Shown: positions 34,117-46,671 of the stretch, piece by piece
How the letters are laid out: the number at the start of each line of letters is the position of its first letter
Numbering within the stretch: the stretch's first letter is position 1
Assembly (NCBI GenBank): GCA_004431415.1
Contig: QPMI01000395.1
Location: 124,001-188,000, forward strand
Direction of reading: 5' to 3'
Length of the DNA stretch: 64,000 nucleotides
Source: Cyanophora paradoxa
Taxonomy: Eukaryota > Glaucocystophyceae > Cyanophorales > Cyanophoraceae
Program-made: the position numbers and the translations under genes
Notes under the pieces: model-generated
What the model saw: only the letters and a program-made list of their open reading frames with translations
Databases searched by the model: none
What the model was told of the DNA's origin: nothing

Positions 34117-37100
34117 TCAGAGGTGTATGGTCACAGCGCCAACATTCGGGGTCGACGACCGCGGCTGCAGGCCGATCGTGAGGGTTGCTGGGGTATACGT
34201 AGGCGCGGGCGATTGCACCCGTGCGGGCGGCTGCGCCGGCGGCTGCCCGTGCCGACTGGCGCCGAATCGCTTCTCGAAGATAACGTTCATCTCCTGCTCC
34301 TCGTCCTCCTGCGCAGGGCGTCATGAGATTCAAGAGGTCGGGCGGCCTCAGCTCCAGGAAAGTCGCACCGCGCCGCCGAAAAGCATCTGCCCGAAGTTGG
34401 CCGCGCTGGCCGCCCGCTGCCCGCCGCGTCGGCCGCCCGCTGCCCGCCGCGCTGCCCGTCCGCGGGCTGCTCCGCCCAGGCGTCGCTCGGCCCCGCTCGC
34501 CCCCGCCGGAAGATCTGCAGGTGGTCGAAGGTGGATCACGAGTCGAGGGAATGCGTCAGACCTTGCGATAACAAAAGCGGGAGAAGATGCCGATTTTCTT
34601 GAAGAGGAACCTGCGGGCCGCCATGATCGATGTGAAAGCGGGGAAAAGCTCCGATGAAAAAGCGCCGCACTTGAACATGTTGCGCTCAGCGCGGACCTGG
34701 TTGATGAACAGCACGGCGATCGCGACGATCTGAGGGGTTTCAGAGCACTGAACGAAGCTGGAGCAGTGGGCAGGGGGGGTACCTGGATGATGGAGGCGGC
34801 GAGGGACAGGGTGGGTACGGCGTCGCCGCCCGGGTTCGCCCCGATCTGCGCGCGGCGGACTGAGCCCGAGAAAGCACAGATAAAAAGCCTAGCAAGCAAG
34901 GCGAACAGCAAGGAGGATGCCGAGGCAGGTCAGCTGAAGCGCCTCTATGACGAGCTGCACGTAGTTCTCGATCCTAGCAGTAGCGGTTAGGCCAAGGCGG
35001 GGGCCGGGGCGAGGGCGGCACACCACTCCCTGCGAGAGCCGTTAGCGCGCGTTCACGCGTGTGAGAAAGCGATCGATGTCGGGTGCACCGGAAGGGCCAG
35101 AAGGCGAGCACGTAGAGGACCTCGATGCTGTTGATGAGGATGAGGGCCGCGATCTGGAGGCCGACATACCAGAAGGCGGGGCCGTCGGGGCCCTGCGCGC
35201 TCGCCCTCAGACTGAGCGCGAAGCGAAGATCAGATCAGATCTGAGCGCGCCTCGTTGGGGTCGTTGATGAGGCCGACGGCGAGGCCCGAGCTGAGCTTTT
35301 TGAGGAGGTCCCACGTCTGCGGCGGGGCGCTCAGATCAGATCAGATCTGAAATGCTGCGCGCGCCGCGGAGGCCGGAGGTCCGCAGCGTACCCCGAACCC
35401 TGCGCGCGTGAACGCCAGTCAGCCAGACAGCGAGCGGCGTGAACAGAAGACGGCGGACATTTCCCGAAGTTGTCCCCTCTAGAGAAGAAGAGAAGGTTAG
35501 AAAGGAGAAGCAGCTGTAGAGGGCCGCCGCGCACCGGTAGGGGTCGAAGAAGGCGTCAAACGTCCAGCGGAAGTTTCGCGCTGCGGATTCGGCCCCGCTT
35601 CAGAGGCTCTCCTTGAGAGAAAAAGGCTTTCTCGTACCCGTCCAAAAAGTCCTCTTCGCCTCCTGCTGCCGCGGGTCCACAACCCCTGCGCCGAATTACG
35701 GGCGGGGCAAGACAAAGCCGAGGCAGAACCGAAGCCGCTCACAGAGGCCGCGCTCCCAGTTGGCCCAGACGACCCAGATGCGGAGGTGGCGGCGGGCGAG
35801 CGAGCCCCGCCACCACAGCGCGAGGCGGGCGCGCCGCTCGCGGGCCTCCCGCACCTGCCGCTGGAGCCATCGCTTCGTGCGGCTGTACTCGTCCATCGGC
35901 TTCGGCGCCTCGGGGCTCCACAGCTCCAGGTCCGCCTTGGCCGCCTTGGGCGCGTGGGGCGGCCGGCGGCGGGCACCGCCGGGGACCAGCATTGCGGCGA
36001 GGTCGGCCCCGCCGCGCGCCCTCTCTTGCTCCCCATGGGCGGGGCCGGCCCCGCCGCGGGCCCTGTGCCCGTGCGGGTGCACAAAGGCCGGCGTGGCGGG
36101 GACCTTGCCCTTGCCCTCCGCGATGAGGTCCTCCTGCTTGTGGCGGAACTGGCGGAACTCGTCCTGCGCGAAGGTTCGGTTCCAGGCGGGAAAGATAAGG
36201 AAGCCCGCGGCGCTCGCCTGCTCGAGCTCGATCATCCTCATCTCGTCGTCGCCGTCGCCGCGGTCCTTGCCCGCCCACATCCGCTTCCAGTCCGGCTCCT
36301 CGTGCTCCAGCCTGCGCCCGGTCGGCGCCTGCCGGCTCGTGAGAGGCTGCTGTGCGCACCAGAGGATCTGCGACTCGAATTGGAGCCGCCAGACAATCAC
36401 GGCGACCGTGAAGATGAGGAAAAACCCGCCGGCGCACGCCTGCACAAACCGCCTCCGTGAGAGCCTTCGAAACGCGGAGGGAATGCAGCGCACCAGGAGG
36501 AGGGCGCCGGTGGTGCGCCAGTAGGTGTCGTTGAGGCGCGCCGTCGCCGCGCACGCGAGGATGAATCCCTGCGGACTCTATGACTAACGCAAGAAACCGG
36601 ACGCGGTGAGAGCGGGGACCTCGTAGGCAATGATGAGCACCTACGCTCAGCGTCAAAGGGCTGATGACAAAGCGTATGGCTGCAGCGGAGGGCGCACTGT
36701 GATCTGGGGCTTGGGGAACCAGAGGATCTTGGGCGTCTCCTCGAACTTGAAGTGGTGGCGGCAGACGAACGTCCCGACGGCCTGCAGCACCGAGACGCCC
36801 ACGAAGATTACCGCCGTCCAGAACCTGCGGTTCGGATCCCGGAGGGGTCAGAAAAATCTGGAGAGGGTTCCGCCACGAAGCGCACAGGCTCTCTTGGAGG
36901 AACGGGGCGCCGATCTCGCCTGCGAGATGGGATGGGCGGCACAGTGCGCGGACTGCGCTTTGGATGGCTGCACGGACCGCCGATCTCGCGGCTGAAGGAG
37001 TTGATGCCCAGGAGGTGCCGGCGGCCGCTCTTGCCGCCGCCCGAGCTCCGCTGGCCGAAGCTCCCCAGGCAGAACATCGTCCACTGAGCCGAGGTGGACG

Positions 37101-40100
37101 TCGCGTTGTAGTTGCCCGGCAGGCTGAGCGCCAAGAAGCTGCGGCCGCAGCCGTGAGTGCCGAGAGAGGAAACCAAACAAAGATGGTGGTGCCTTGTTAG
37201 GGAGATGAACTGCGCCTGGTTGATGATACCTGGCTGGCAGCGTTGGCATTCCGGTCAAGAAGCAGAAGCGCCGCGGCAAAGAGCGGACCGAAGGCCCCGC
37301 TGCCGTAGGCGCTGCCTGCGCCGCCTCCGACGCTGCTGGCCATTGACGCGGCAACGGAGCTGCAAAGACCGTCGGCGAAAGAATGCAACCGCAAACGAGC
37401 GAGCTCGCCTGCCGACGGAGAAGGCCACGCCTCCCGCGACGGCGGCGGCAACGGCGGCGGTGATTGCGCGACCGATCGACTTCGGGCCAAGGTCAGCGGA
37501 AGGAACCAAAGAAGAGCCGGGAATGTGAGGATGCACCTGTCCCACTTCGTTCGGGTCGTCGGCCCCGGCCGGCGCCCGCCCTGCACGCAGCACTGAAATG
37601 CGACCCCACAACACCGGACCACGCGCGCACCCTCGCAGATGGTGATCGCGAGGGCGATGGCCGCGTTCTGCACCTCTTCCTGCGAGGGTGCCTTGTCAGC
37701 TCTGCACGGCTTAACAAACGCTCACGGTCCGGCGAACCTGCAGCTCGAGCGTCACAGGTAACATGGAAGTGACGTTCGGTTGCGTGACAATCTCCCGGAA
37801 GAGATCGAAGCCGCTGGCGAATGCGTATCGATCCGAAATCGCCGGCACGGCGTACACCTGCTCGCGTTTTGGTACACGAGATCGATGATAACCGGTACAG
37901 CCGCGGCTCACGTTGGAACGCTTCCGCGCGAGGGCGCTGGCGTTGCGCGTCTCTCCGGTGTCCAACGGCGCGTCGAACGAGAGCAGCACCATCGAACGGA
38001 CGACTCCCGCGCGCCGCCTGGCCTCCAAGACCGCCCTGCCCGCCTCCACTCCCCGCGACATGAGGCGGGGCATGGAAGGAAAGGTCTCCTGTCGAAAGGA
38101 TCACTCAAGACTCGAGTCCAATGAAGAAGGCGGACGCACTGTGGAGAGCTTCTTTGCGGCGATGAGATCGTGGAGGGTCTTAACCTCGGCTCTATCCACG
38201 ACGAGGCTCGCGTTGCCCGACGGCGCCAGGTTGAAGCGCACGAACGAAGCGTAAGAGTCGGGGCCCTGCGACGCAAGCGCAGTGGTCATGCAAGGATCTC
38301 GACTGTTCGAGGGGTCTTACCTGGAGCCAGAACGGGCGCAGCAGCATCTGAACGAACTCCATCGCCGAAGCGTACGAGGCGGCCGAAGCGGCGGCATCGA
38401 CGGCGACGACGATGTCCTTTGGCACGTTGCATGTGTACCTGAGAACACGACGTTTTAGGAAAGTGAGATGCGCTGTAGAACGCGGCGCGCACTCGTCGGT
38501 GACGTAGAGCGTGAGCATGTCCGACTCAGCGTACGCATTCTCGTCGTCCAGAGCTTGAATCCGAGTCAGAGGTCGTCAGTGGAACCCCGAGCGCTAGCAG
38601 AAAGCGCACCGATGGCGCGGACGAAGTAGGTGCCGGCCTTCAGGCTCAGCGACAGCGAATCCGCAGTTGAGCTCTGCAGTGCGTCGCTCACGTACCACTC
38701 GAAACCCGACAGGACGCCCGGCGGGAAGTCCCTGCTGGCGGCAAAGACGTCGGCCTTGCCGAGCTTCGTCTTCCGGTCGATGATGATGTAGGAGTACTTG
38801 TTGGACGGCCGGATGGAGAGGACCGGCACGGACGGCGGCGGGTTGCCTGGCGACGATCACTCAGAGGGGCGGCATTGATTGACGGAAGAGCGCAAACCGA
38901 GCGGGTTGGCGACGTTGATAAACACTCTGCGGACTGGGTACGGCCCCAGCGCAGAGCCTGGGAAGCTCGCCGCGCCGAACCCGGAAAGCCTCTCGGCTAT
39001 CTCCGATCCGGTGTAACCTGAGACGATGAATCACGCAAGGCACAGGATTGAAGCAATCCAAGACGCGGCTTGCCGAAGACAGCAGGGACCTGCGCCGAGA
39101 TCGCCGCGCCTGCGCCTTCCGGGCAGGTTGCGGCTCGAACGTTTCCGAACGCATTCGCGTCGAACTGAACGTTCGCGGCGGCGCCGAGCGCGGAGGCGAG
39201 GGCCGATCCGACCGAGGTGCCGTTGAAGGTGCGAGCAAACGTGCTGGCGCCGGCGCCGTCGATGCAAATGACGCAGGTAACGGCTAGGACCGGGGCGTCA
39301 GTTGCGTGTGCGCAGCCGTCAACGCAAGACCTCAAACGCACTCTTGCGGTTCAGCACCGTGATCTTGACGACTGCGGTGGAAGACTGCAGGCATCTCAGC
39401 CGCCGATAACTTGCGTTTGCGCAAAGAGCGCGAACCTGGCCCAGCCGATCGGTGACCGTGAGCTGGAACGTCGATATTCCCGCGCGGAGGCGCTTCACAG
39501 TCGTCTGCGCAGATGACGCGCTGGCGATGAGGGCCGGCCGCCTCGGGTCCGTCAGTTCGATCTCCGCCCACTGGTACGATGAAACCGCCTTTCCGTCGCA
39601 CGCCACACTTTCAGAGCCGCTAAGCAGTGCCACACCGCGGCCGGACTCGAACGTGATTGCCGCCCCGGGTCCTGCATCAGGTTCATTGAGTTGCAAATTG
39701 CTCACTCGCGCGCACGAAGGCATAACGCTCACCTGTTTTACTGAAGATCTCCTCAGCTGTAGCGACAGCTTTCGGGGGCTTGCCGAGACAGGGGTCGGGC
39801 TGCGGTGGCGCTGCAGAGCAAGGTCAACGGCGTCGCGCACACACAAAGTCTACTCCGGCGCACCTGAAATGACTTCGGAGAGTGGGGTCGTGCCGATAGT
39901 GCCTTCAACTGTGACGCGAACTCGGTAACTGCCGGGATCCGACGGAGCCATCCAGCTGAAGGCCTGGAGATTGTTGCTCGTTGTGTATTGCTGATGTGTG
40001 CGCCCTGTCAGATGCTGGAGGACGCGAAGGCAAAGCTCGACGAGAAAAGAGCCGAACCGCGAGTGACTTGTCGGTGGAGCTCAGAATCGAGACTGACGCG

Positions 40101-43100
40101 TTGACGTCGCGCGACAGCGAGACCGTCGTCCAGAGAACGCTACACGAAACGTCAATTCACGCACGCGTGCATCGAAAACAGAGCTGCACGTGTAGGACTG
40201 TCCTGACGTCAGGGTCGGGATCGCCTGCACCGTCACCGAAGGCTGCGCCGTGGACGTGATGGAGAACAGCGGGCTTGCGCTGGAAACTTTATAGTCGGCG
40301 ACGCCAATCTCGATACGGTAAGCCCCTTTGCTGCGTCAGCGCCCCTTAACTCTTTGAGCCGCGATCGCACCTTTCAGCAAGTTGTCGGGCACTGTCCAAG
40401 TGTAGGATCCAGTGTTGGGCGCATCCGTCACGATGCTCTGCGCAGAATTCAATGATTTATCGGTGACTGCGGTGCTAAAGGCAAATGCAGAGCAACGAAC
40501 TGTGACAACGCCGTCGGAACGCGCGAGACGGATGGCGGTCGTCAGCGATGCGACGTTTGCGAGGTCCCACCGGATCGAAACGCGCGAGCCCGTCGTGAAG
40601 CTTTGGCGGCCGTCCGGCAAGCGGACGATGACTGCAATGAGAATCAACGAGCAGTTCAACGAAGAGACGATTTCAGAGCCGAGCGCACGATAGGCCGGAG
40701 GGAGTTCGACGAGGAACTGGCGCATGTGATCATGATCAGTGAATGAGCTGCGCCGCAGGAAGCTTTAGCAAGTTCACCTGTACGCTTGTGCTGCGGACAG
40801 TCCGGCCGCCCACGCTCGCGCTGATCTCCAAGAAGAAAACGCCACCACCGAGAGTCGAGGGAGGAACCCAAGCAAAGACCCCCGTGTTGTCCACCACAGC
40901 GACCTGTCGTCAGTATCACGAGTCACGACAATCCACTAAGTGCAAAGCGGGCGGCGTGAGCGGCGGCGCACTGGCGCTGTGGCGCCGCTGGCCACGTTTG
41001 CGATGGCGAGCTGCACCAGAGCATCTGCCGGAATCCCGGCGGAGATCCAGCGGACGAGGAATTGCGTTCCGACGGTAAGCTTAACATCAACACCCTGTGA
41101 ATTCTTAAGGAGCTGGTGACAGTGCGAGAAGAAAATGAGCGGCTTGCGTTGCCAGAGGTTGCGGCAGATGGAGATTGGAAAACGATCCCGGCTACGTGCA
41201 ATATCAGCTTCACGCAAGTTGCAGAGAAGGCAAACGTTGACGCACGCTTGCAGCTGCCTCCGACACAGAACGCGGTCGACGTACCGACAGCCGCATCGGA
41301 AGGGACTTCAGCCTGCAACCCATGATCAGATCCGATTGACTCAGGCAATATTGTATTGCAAGCATAGTACAGACCTGCAGAACGTAGATGCCGTCCCTCA
41401 CATCACTACTGATGTTCCAAGCGAAACTTCCGGACTGTACTTGAAGCAGACGCCGTGCCGCGCCGTACGCGTTGCTAGTCGTCTGGGACGATAGCGGCAC
41501 CTTTGAAGCGATCAACTGCGTAGGCGCGGTCGAAGGTCAGCGCGCGAGTGCAATTACGGAAAATCTGCCGCACTTCCAAGGCAGTGAGGCCAGGGAAGGA
41601 CAGGAGGGCGAGAGAGGCTTGAGATTGGCCCGGCGTTGGATTCGATGTCGAGATCGAGAGATTGCAAACGTCGCCTTGCGAGTATTCCGACTCGAAGTTC
41701 GGGCCCCCCACGGTCACCGAGTAGGCTGCACATGGGTGAGAAAAGACTAAACGCAGTTGGCAGCGCCCGCAAAAAAATCGCACGTCGGACGGCGAACTCG
41801 CTGCTAGAAGCAGACACGGTGCCGCTTGACGAAGCGCTCGTAACTTCGAATGAATATCGGCCGGGAGAGAGGCTACCAAACGTCCAAGGCAGCGAGCCGA
41901 CGGAGGACGAGGACGAAACCTGGACCGTCTGCAAGCACAAGCGCTCAGATCGCACGCGCAAGTCTGCGGCAAATGCAAGCGGCACCTTGACCGTGGCCTG
42001 CGCAGCGGACGACACGAGGGCCACCGTGACCACCTGGGTTCCGGAGACGCCGCGCGTCTCCCAAGACACGAGCACGGTTTCCCCCAGAACGACTTCGGAC
42101 GCCGCGGTCGGCGACAGGACGAGAATGCTGCTCGCGTTCGAGGCCAAGGCCACCGCGTCGGATGCTGCGCGCGGTCAGGCACCGCTGCGGCGCGACCCGG
42201 GCGGGCGCAGGGACCGTCGATCATCTGGAAGACGTCGCTCAGCATGGCCAAGGGGGTCTTCGCCGCCGGGCCCTCGAGGATGACCGAGACCTGCGTTCGG
42301 TCAACGCGCGCCTCCGATCCGTGGGCCGTCCGCGAAGCATCAGCGGCATGCGCAGCCTCGCCGAGTCGCACCTGGTACTGGCCCGCTGTAAGAGTCGTGG
42401 AGGCCGCCATTGAGGCTGAGCCTGAGTTCACGCCAGAATAAACAGCCTGCGAACCTTGGTCGTCAGCTCCGGGCATCTAAAACCAGACTCGCAGCGTGCC
42501 TGAGACACAGAGCGGTCAACGGGAAAGACGGCGACCGTCGCTTGCGTGTACGTGGAAGTGTCTGATGTCCAAGCAATGGACGCGGTGCTTCCAAGCACGA
42601 TCACTGAAGTCGACGTCGGATACATGACTTGGGGCGCTGCGACGAGGGGCGGCGCGGGCGAGGGACTCGCGCTCGGCAACGGGCTGGCAGTGGGGGAGGG
42701 GCTAGAGGGATTGGCTATAGCTAGTGGAGACGGGCTGGGCGAGGGGCCAAGGGAGGAGGTGGGGGAGGGGCTGGGCGAGGTGGGCCAGGGGCTCGGTGAG
42801 GGGCTGGGCAGGGACGTGGGCGGCAGGCTGGGCGACGGGCTCGGCGACGGGCTGGGCGACGGGCTCGGCGACGGGCTGGGTGACGGGCTCGGGCTCGGCG
42901 TCTCCGTCGGCGACGGGCTGGGCGACGGGCTCGGGCTCGGCGTCTCCGTCGGCGACGGGCTGGGCGACGGGCTCGGGCTCGGCGTCTCCGTCGGCGACGG
43001 GCTGGGCGACGGGCTCGGGCTCGGCGTCTCCGTCGGCGACGGGCTGGGCGACGGGCTCGGGCTCGGCGTCTCCGTCGGCGACGGGCTGGGCGACGGGCTC

Positions 43101-44760
43101 GGGCTCGGCGTCTCCATCGGCGACGGGCTGGGCGACGGGCTCGGCGACGGGCTCGGGGTCGGGGTCACTGTCGGCGCTGGGAGTCGAGAGCGTTCATTGC
43201 ACGGCGGACGGGGGACTATTGTGCACCGGTGCCGTTAAACCACATCTGTGCTAAGGATATGGGTGAAGCCGCGTTCAAGGTGTTATCGCCGAGCGCAAAC
43301 ACGCTGTTCGGATAGTTCAGGCATCGATATCGTGATTCTATAACCACGCAGGCCAGACGCACAGAGAGCATGTTTGGCGGTCGGACCCATAGGCGGAGTA
43401 CGAGTGGCCCCAGCTTTGAGTAACGGTTGTGAAGTTGCTTGCATCTACGCGAAAGCACACCCTCAGACGCGAGACGCGAGCTTCCGGATTGCGCAGCCAC
43501 GCGGTCACCTGTAGTGTTCAAGATGTTCGTTTTCCCGGTTTGACCATCGGAGTGGATCAAATAATTTCCACAGGATCCAAGCATAAGGAATGGGTAAGAA
43601 GCCTGAAGAGGGGTGAGTGTAGTGGTTCCGACGAATTTAAAAGCCTTTGTAGTGGCCGATAGGTCCACATAGCTGCACAGCGCAAAGAATGAGCACAGCA
43701 AAGGATGGAAGAGCAGTACAAGCTGGCTTCGCACTACAGCGCGTTTGGGATTGCGAGTGCGGTACTGGTACCGCCATTGCCTCCAATGACGTACCACTTG
43801 CTGTCTGCGCGAAAGACAGCGTCACAATACCGCTTCTTTTCCAATATTCAGGGCATCGCAATCGCACCGAGTCTTGCGCAGGCGGGATTCTTTCGGCCCT
43901 GTATCGACCCCGCCCCGCCCGTCGAGATCGATGTCGTCCACGAAGCGCCGCCCCAGCTGCGCTGATGTGAGTCTTGTAATGATACCCAGCCATACCCGAC
44001 GCGAGAGAGACCTGATGAGGTCTCCGAGGAATCCGTTTAGTAACCCCGAGTAACCTCCGAAGACCTGGCCGCAAAGCGGCAGCATCAAGCGATGGTCACC
44101 GGCGGAAGACATAGAAGAGCTGTTCACCCAAACCGACCCGCCGTAGACAGTCATACCTGGCAATATATATCGATCGGACGGCGTAAACGTAAAGTCTGCG
44201 ATTTGCACGCACAGTGATTTTGCCGGGTTGACGGCAAGGCCGTACGCGTTGTGCGGCTGGAGAGAGCGATTGGAAAGCTGTAGAAGTCCGTCACAGTTGT
44301 ACCAGAGTTGAAGTTGAATCCACCTGCGCGCATCCATTACACGCGTGCACGCGATCGCAGCGCGCGGCCGCGGGCCGCATCCGCACCACCGCAGTAAATG
44401 GTCGACGCTTCATCCCAGGCGCACCTGCGGGCGATCAGAGACCGACAAGCAGAGAAACCAAATCGGGTACGCGAAGTCTCCGATGCCGGCCGAGCCTACG
44501 GTGGTGTCGCCCGCCGGGCCGGGCAGCGTGGCGGTCGCTGGAAGGGTCCACGTCGACGTCTCCAGGTTCAACGTCGCAATGGTGTTCTTATAAATGCGCA
44601 AGCCGCCCGCCGAATTTTCATAGCCCCCGAACACCCCGAAGATTCGGGTTGAGCCGCTTCGAAAGACGAGCCCAGCGGCATTCACCCGCCCAGCAGCTGG
44701 AAACGAGGGAAGGGTCGTTGATAGCAGATTCGCGGGGGCTGCGCATGGAGGACCGTGTCA
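34117..44760 (-). CDS. Giant surface protein: Kelch, Pro-rich repeat, Kre9-like repeats, REJ/PKD-like region, membrane spans
   Basis: Read from high to low coordinates. Kelch-like repeats at 44.75-44.1 kb ([19 protein letters not shown]). Further extracellular sequence follows ([19 protein letters not shown]). A Pro/Ser linker lies at 43.17-42.6 kb. Several Kre9/Knh1-like modules lie at 42.6-39.9 kb ([76 protein letters not shown]). A REJ/PKD-like stretch at 39.8-38.2 kb includes [25 protein letters not shown] and [15 protein letters not shown]. Hydrophobic spans include [14 protein letters not shown] (near 36.4 kb), [17 protein letters not shown] (near 36.8 kb), [20 protein letters not shown] (near 35.15 kb) and [11 protein letters not shown] (near 34.72 kb). 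The tail is acidic then Pro-rich ([18 protein letters not shown]), with stop at 34117-34119. The order resembles polycystin/REJ-type receptors, but I cannot prove a channel domain. Introns are small, the start is unresolved, and exon limits are approximate. Confidence 0.7.
42838..43165 (-). repeat. 42-bp coding minisatellite ([14 protein letters not shown])
   Basis: The CTCGGCGTCTCCGTCGGCGA unit recurs at exact 42-bp spacing (TCTCC at 42901, 42943, 42985, 43027, 43069 and 43111), flanked by degenerate GACGGGCTGGGC repeats. It encodes a 14-residue Ser-Pro repeat with TET/MET in the linker of the surface protein. The 42-bp unit keeps frame. This type of sequence is usual in glycosylated wall linkers, and copy number is likely polymorphic. 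Confidence 0.95.
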
Positions 44761-45640
44761 GGGGCACTGCGTCTAGAGAAGCACTTATGGCCAAGTGGTC
44801 GGCGCACCTGTTTGGCCCAGTGCTGACAGCACCAGCGAGAATTGTATCAGGCCGCGCAGAATTAGAGCATGCGGCGATCGCCGCGCCGCCCGCCCTTTTT
44901 CTCCAATTGCAAGCAGTGCCCTGAGAATTGGAGAAGGCTGGTAAGAGAGGCTCATGCCAAGACGAGGCCGCAGCGCAGGCCAGGCCAGGCCGGGAAGTGA
45001 TCATGGTTTGAAGGCCGACAACCGCCGGGGAACCGAGGAATGAGAAGAGGGGCGCACCTTCGGGCCGCAGGCGCCTGCACCTTCTTCTCAGCGCTTGCAT
45101 GACCTTGAACAGGGTCAGCGCTTCCGCATGGACCGTACATCTGCGCGCACATGTGTCGGCCGGCTGCGTCCGCGAACGTCCGGACGCGCGCACCATGTGT
45201 CTATATATATATATATACATGACCGCAGTTCGTGCGCTGGTGGGTTGAGGCCGGCACATACGCCGCGCGGAGCAGTGACTGACGAGTCGCCGCGCGGCCG
45301 GCGCCGGCGCCGAGCTCGACGTCCCAGGCCAGGCCCGCGCTGGTCGTCGCCGTACGCGTCGGCTGGCTCTCGAATATCGCAGTGCGGCTGCCGGGCACGC
45401 GCTGCGCAGCGGCGCTATGCCTCGCTGATCATGCCGATGTCTGAAAGCTGCACAAGCCGATGTCGGCCACTGCGGCCACTGCGCTCGAGCGCTTGGGGCT
45501 CGCGCGCTCTCGCTGCCAGGCTGCTGCTGAGCGCGAGCCCACTGAGCGAGTGCCACGGTGCGCGGCTGCGCGGGCCGGGCGCCGGCGTCGCCGACGGAAC
45601 AGTCAGCGGCCTGTGCGGTAGGCTGTACGGTCTGTACTAG
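44761..45640. other. Region upstream of the surface-protein gene
   Basis: The missing N-terminal exon and promoter of the minus-strand gene should lie here. A fragment near 45060 on the minus strand (PLFSFLGSPAVVGLQT) could be coding but is not linked with confidence. A (TA)n microsatellite lies at 45200-45218. Confidence 0.4.
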
Positions 45641-46119
45641 GGCTGTCGTCAGTCACTGACAGTCACAGTCAGAGGGTCTGACTGACCTCACTGGGTCAGC
45701 TTTTGGCTGACTGACGTTTTCTCAGTCCCATACAACACCCTGCTGGGAGCGTGCCCCCCTGCGGGCTTTTTCCATCTAAAGCTGACGTGGGTCGACCAAA
45801 AAATGATCTCCTGTCGTCGAAATCTTCAAGAAACCGCCGCGGCGCCCATGTGCATGGTAAGAGGCTAATGGAGTCTGACGTGCGCCTGGCGGGGGCCGAA
45901 TCTCCTTTTCTCGTCCTCTCTGCTCGCATAACGTGCCTGGCCTGATGCTTGGCAACTTGAATGAAGTAGATAGATCGCGCTTGGGTCAATTCCTGCCAAT
46001 TTCCTGGTCATTTTCCCCGGCTTTTGCACGGTAGCCTGACTGAACCTCGGGTTGACTGATTCAGTCACAGTCAGTGGGGCTGACGGACTGGGTCAGCCGG
46101 GGGACTGACTGACGACAGC
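45641..46119 (+). mobile_element. MITE family A, copy 2
   Basis: 479 bp, near-identical to 5091-5574 and in the same orientation, starting GGCTGTCGTCAGTC and ending GACTGACGACAGC. It is flanked on both sides by ACTAG (45636-45640 and 46120-46124), a likely 5-bp target-site duplication. Differences from copy 1 are small indels, such as a GCGGCG insertion near 45838 and loss of AAAATAGTCTTG. Confidence 0.9.
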
Positions 46120-46124
46120 ACTAG

Positions 46125-46665
46125 TCTGTACCGGACAGCCTATATATAGCTAGGCGCTGGGACAGCTGGGAGTCAGTGGGACAGTCGGCGTGCGGAATTC
46201 GAAAGGCGGGGGAGGCCGCCGCGGCGGCCGCTGAGCAGATCTAGAGGAGGCTCTCTGAGGAGCGCACTGCCACTCAGCGCAGCGGCCCCGCGGGCCGCGG
46301 CCGGCGGCGCGGCCGCCGGCAGGCGGCGGCAGCTGCAGGCCGATCGCGAGCGCGACCACCGCCGACCAGCCTGGCAGCGCCGCGCTAGCCGCTAGGGGCG
46401 AGCCTAGCGCTAGCCGCTGGAGCCTGGCGGCCGCGGCCCGCGGTTCGCGCGGGGAATCGCGCCACATTAAATATTGCCTAGGAGCCAGAATCAAAAGCTC
46501 CGAGGCTTTCCGAAAGGTACGCACGCGAGCTCGAGGCTACCGGTAGCGCTCCGACCGTCGGACTTTCCGCGAGCGGATTCGAGCTATAGCTGCCTGGCGC
46601 CGAAACTTAGGCCCGAAAGAGGAGAGGAGAGGGGAGCTTGAGGCCCAGAGTCGAGGGGACCGGAG
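46125..46665. other. Spacer, no gene recognised
   Basis: GC-rich with CCGCGGCCGC/GGCCGCGGCC palindromes at 46200-46450. An antisense ORF of about 124 codons has no family signature. Confidence 0.45.
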
Positions 46666-46671
46666 GAGATC

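Noticed and set aside
42546-43254. Gly-rich plus-strand ORFs over the 42-bp minisatellite
   Set aside because: The minus frame gives the Ser-Pro linker continuous with flanking Kre9-like and extracellular sequence; the plus frames are shadows.
45800-45989. Minus-strand ORF inside MITE family A as a transposase
   Set aside because: Too short, differs in frame between the two copies, and shows no catalytic motif.
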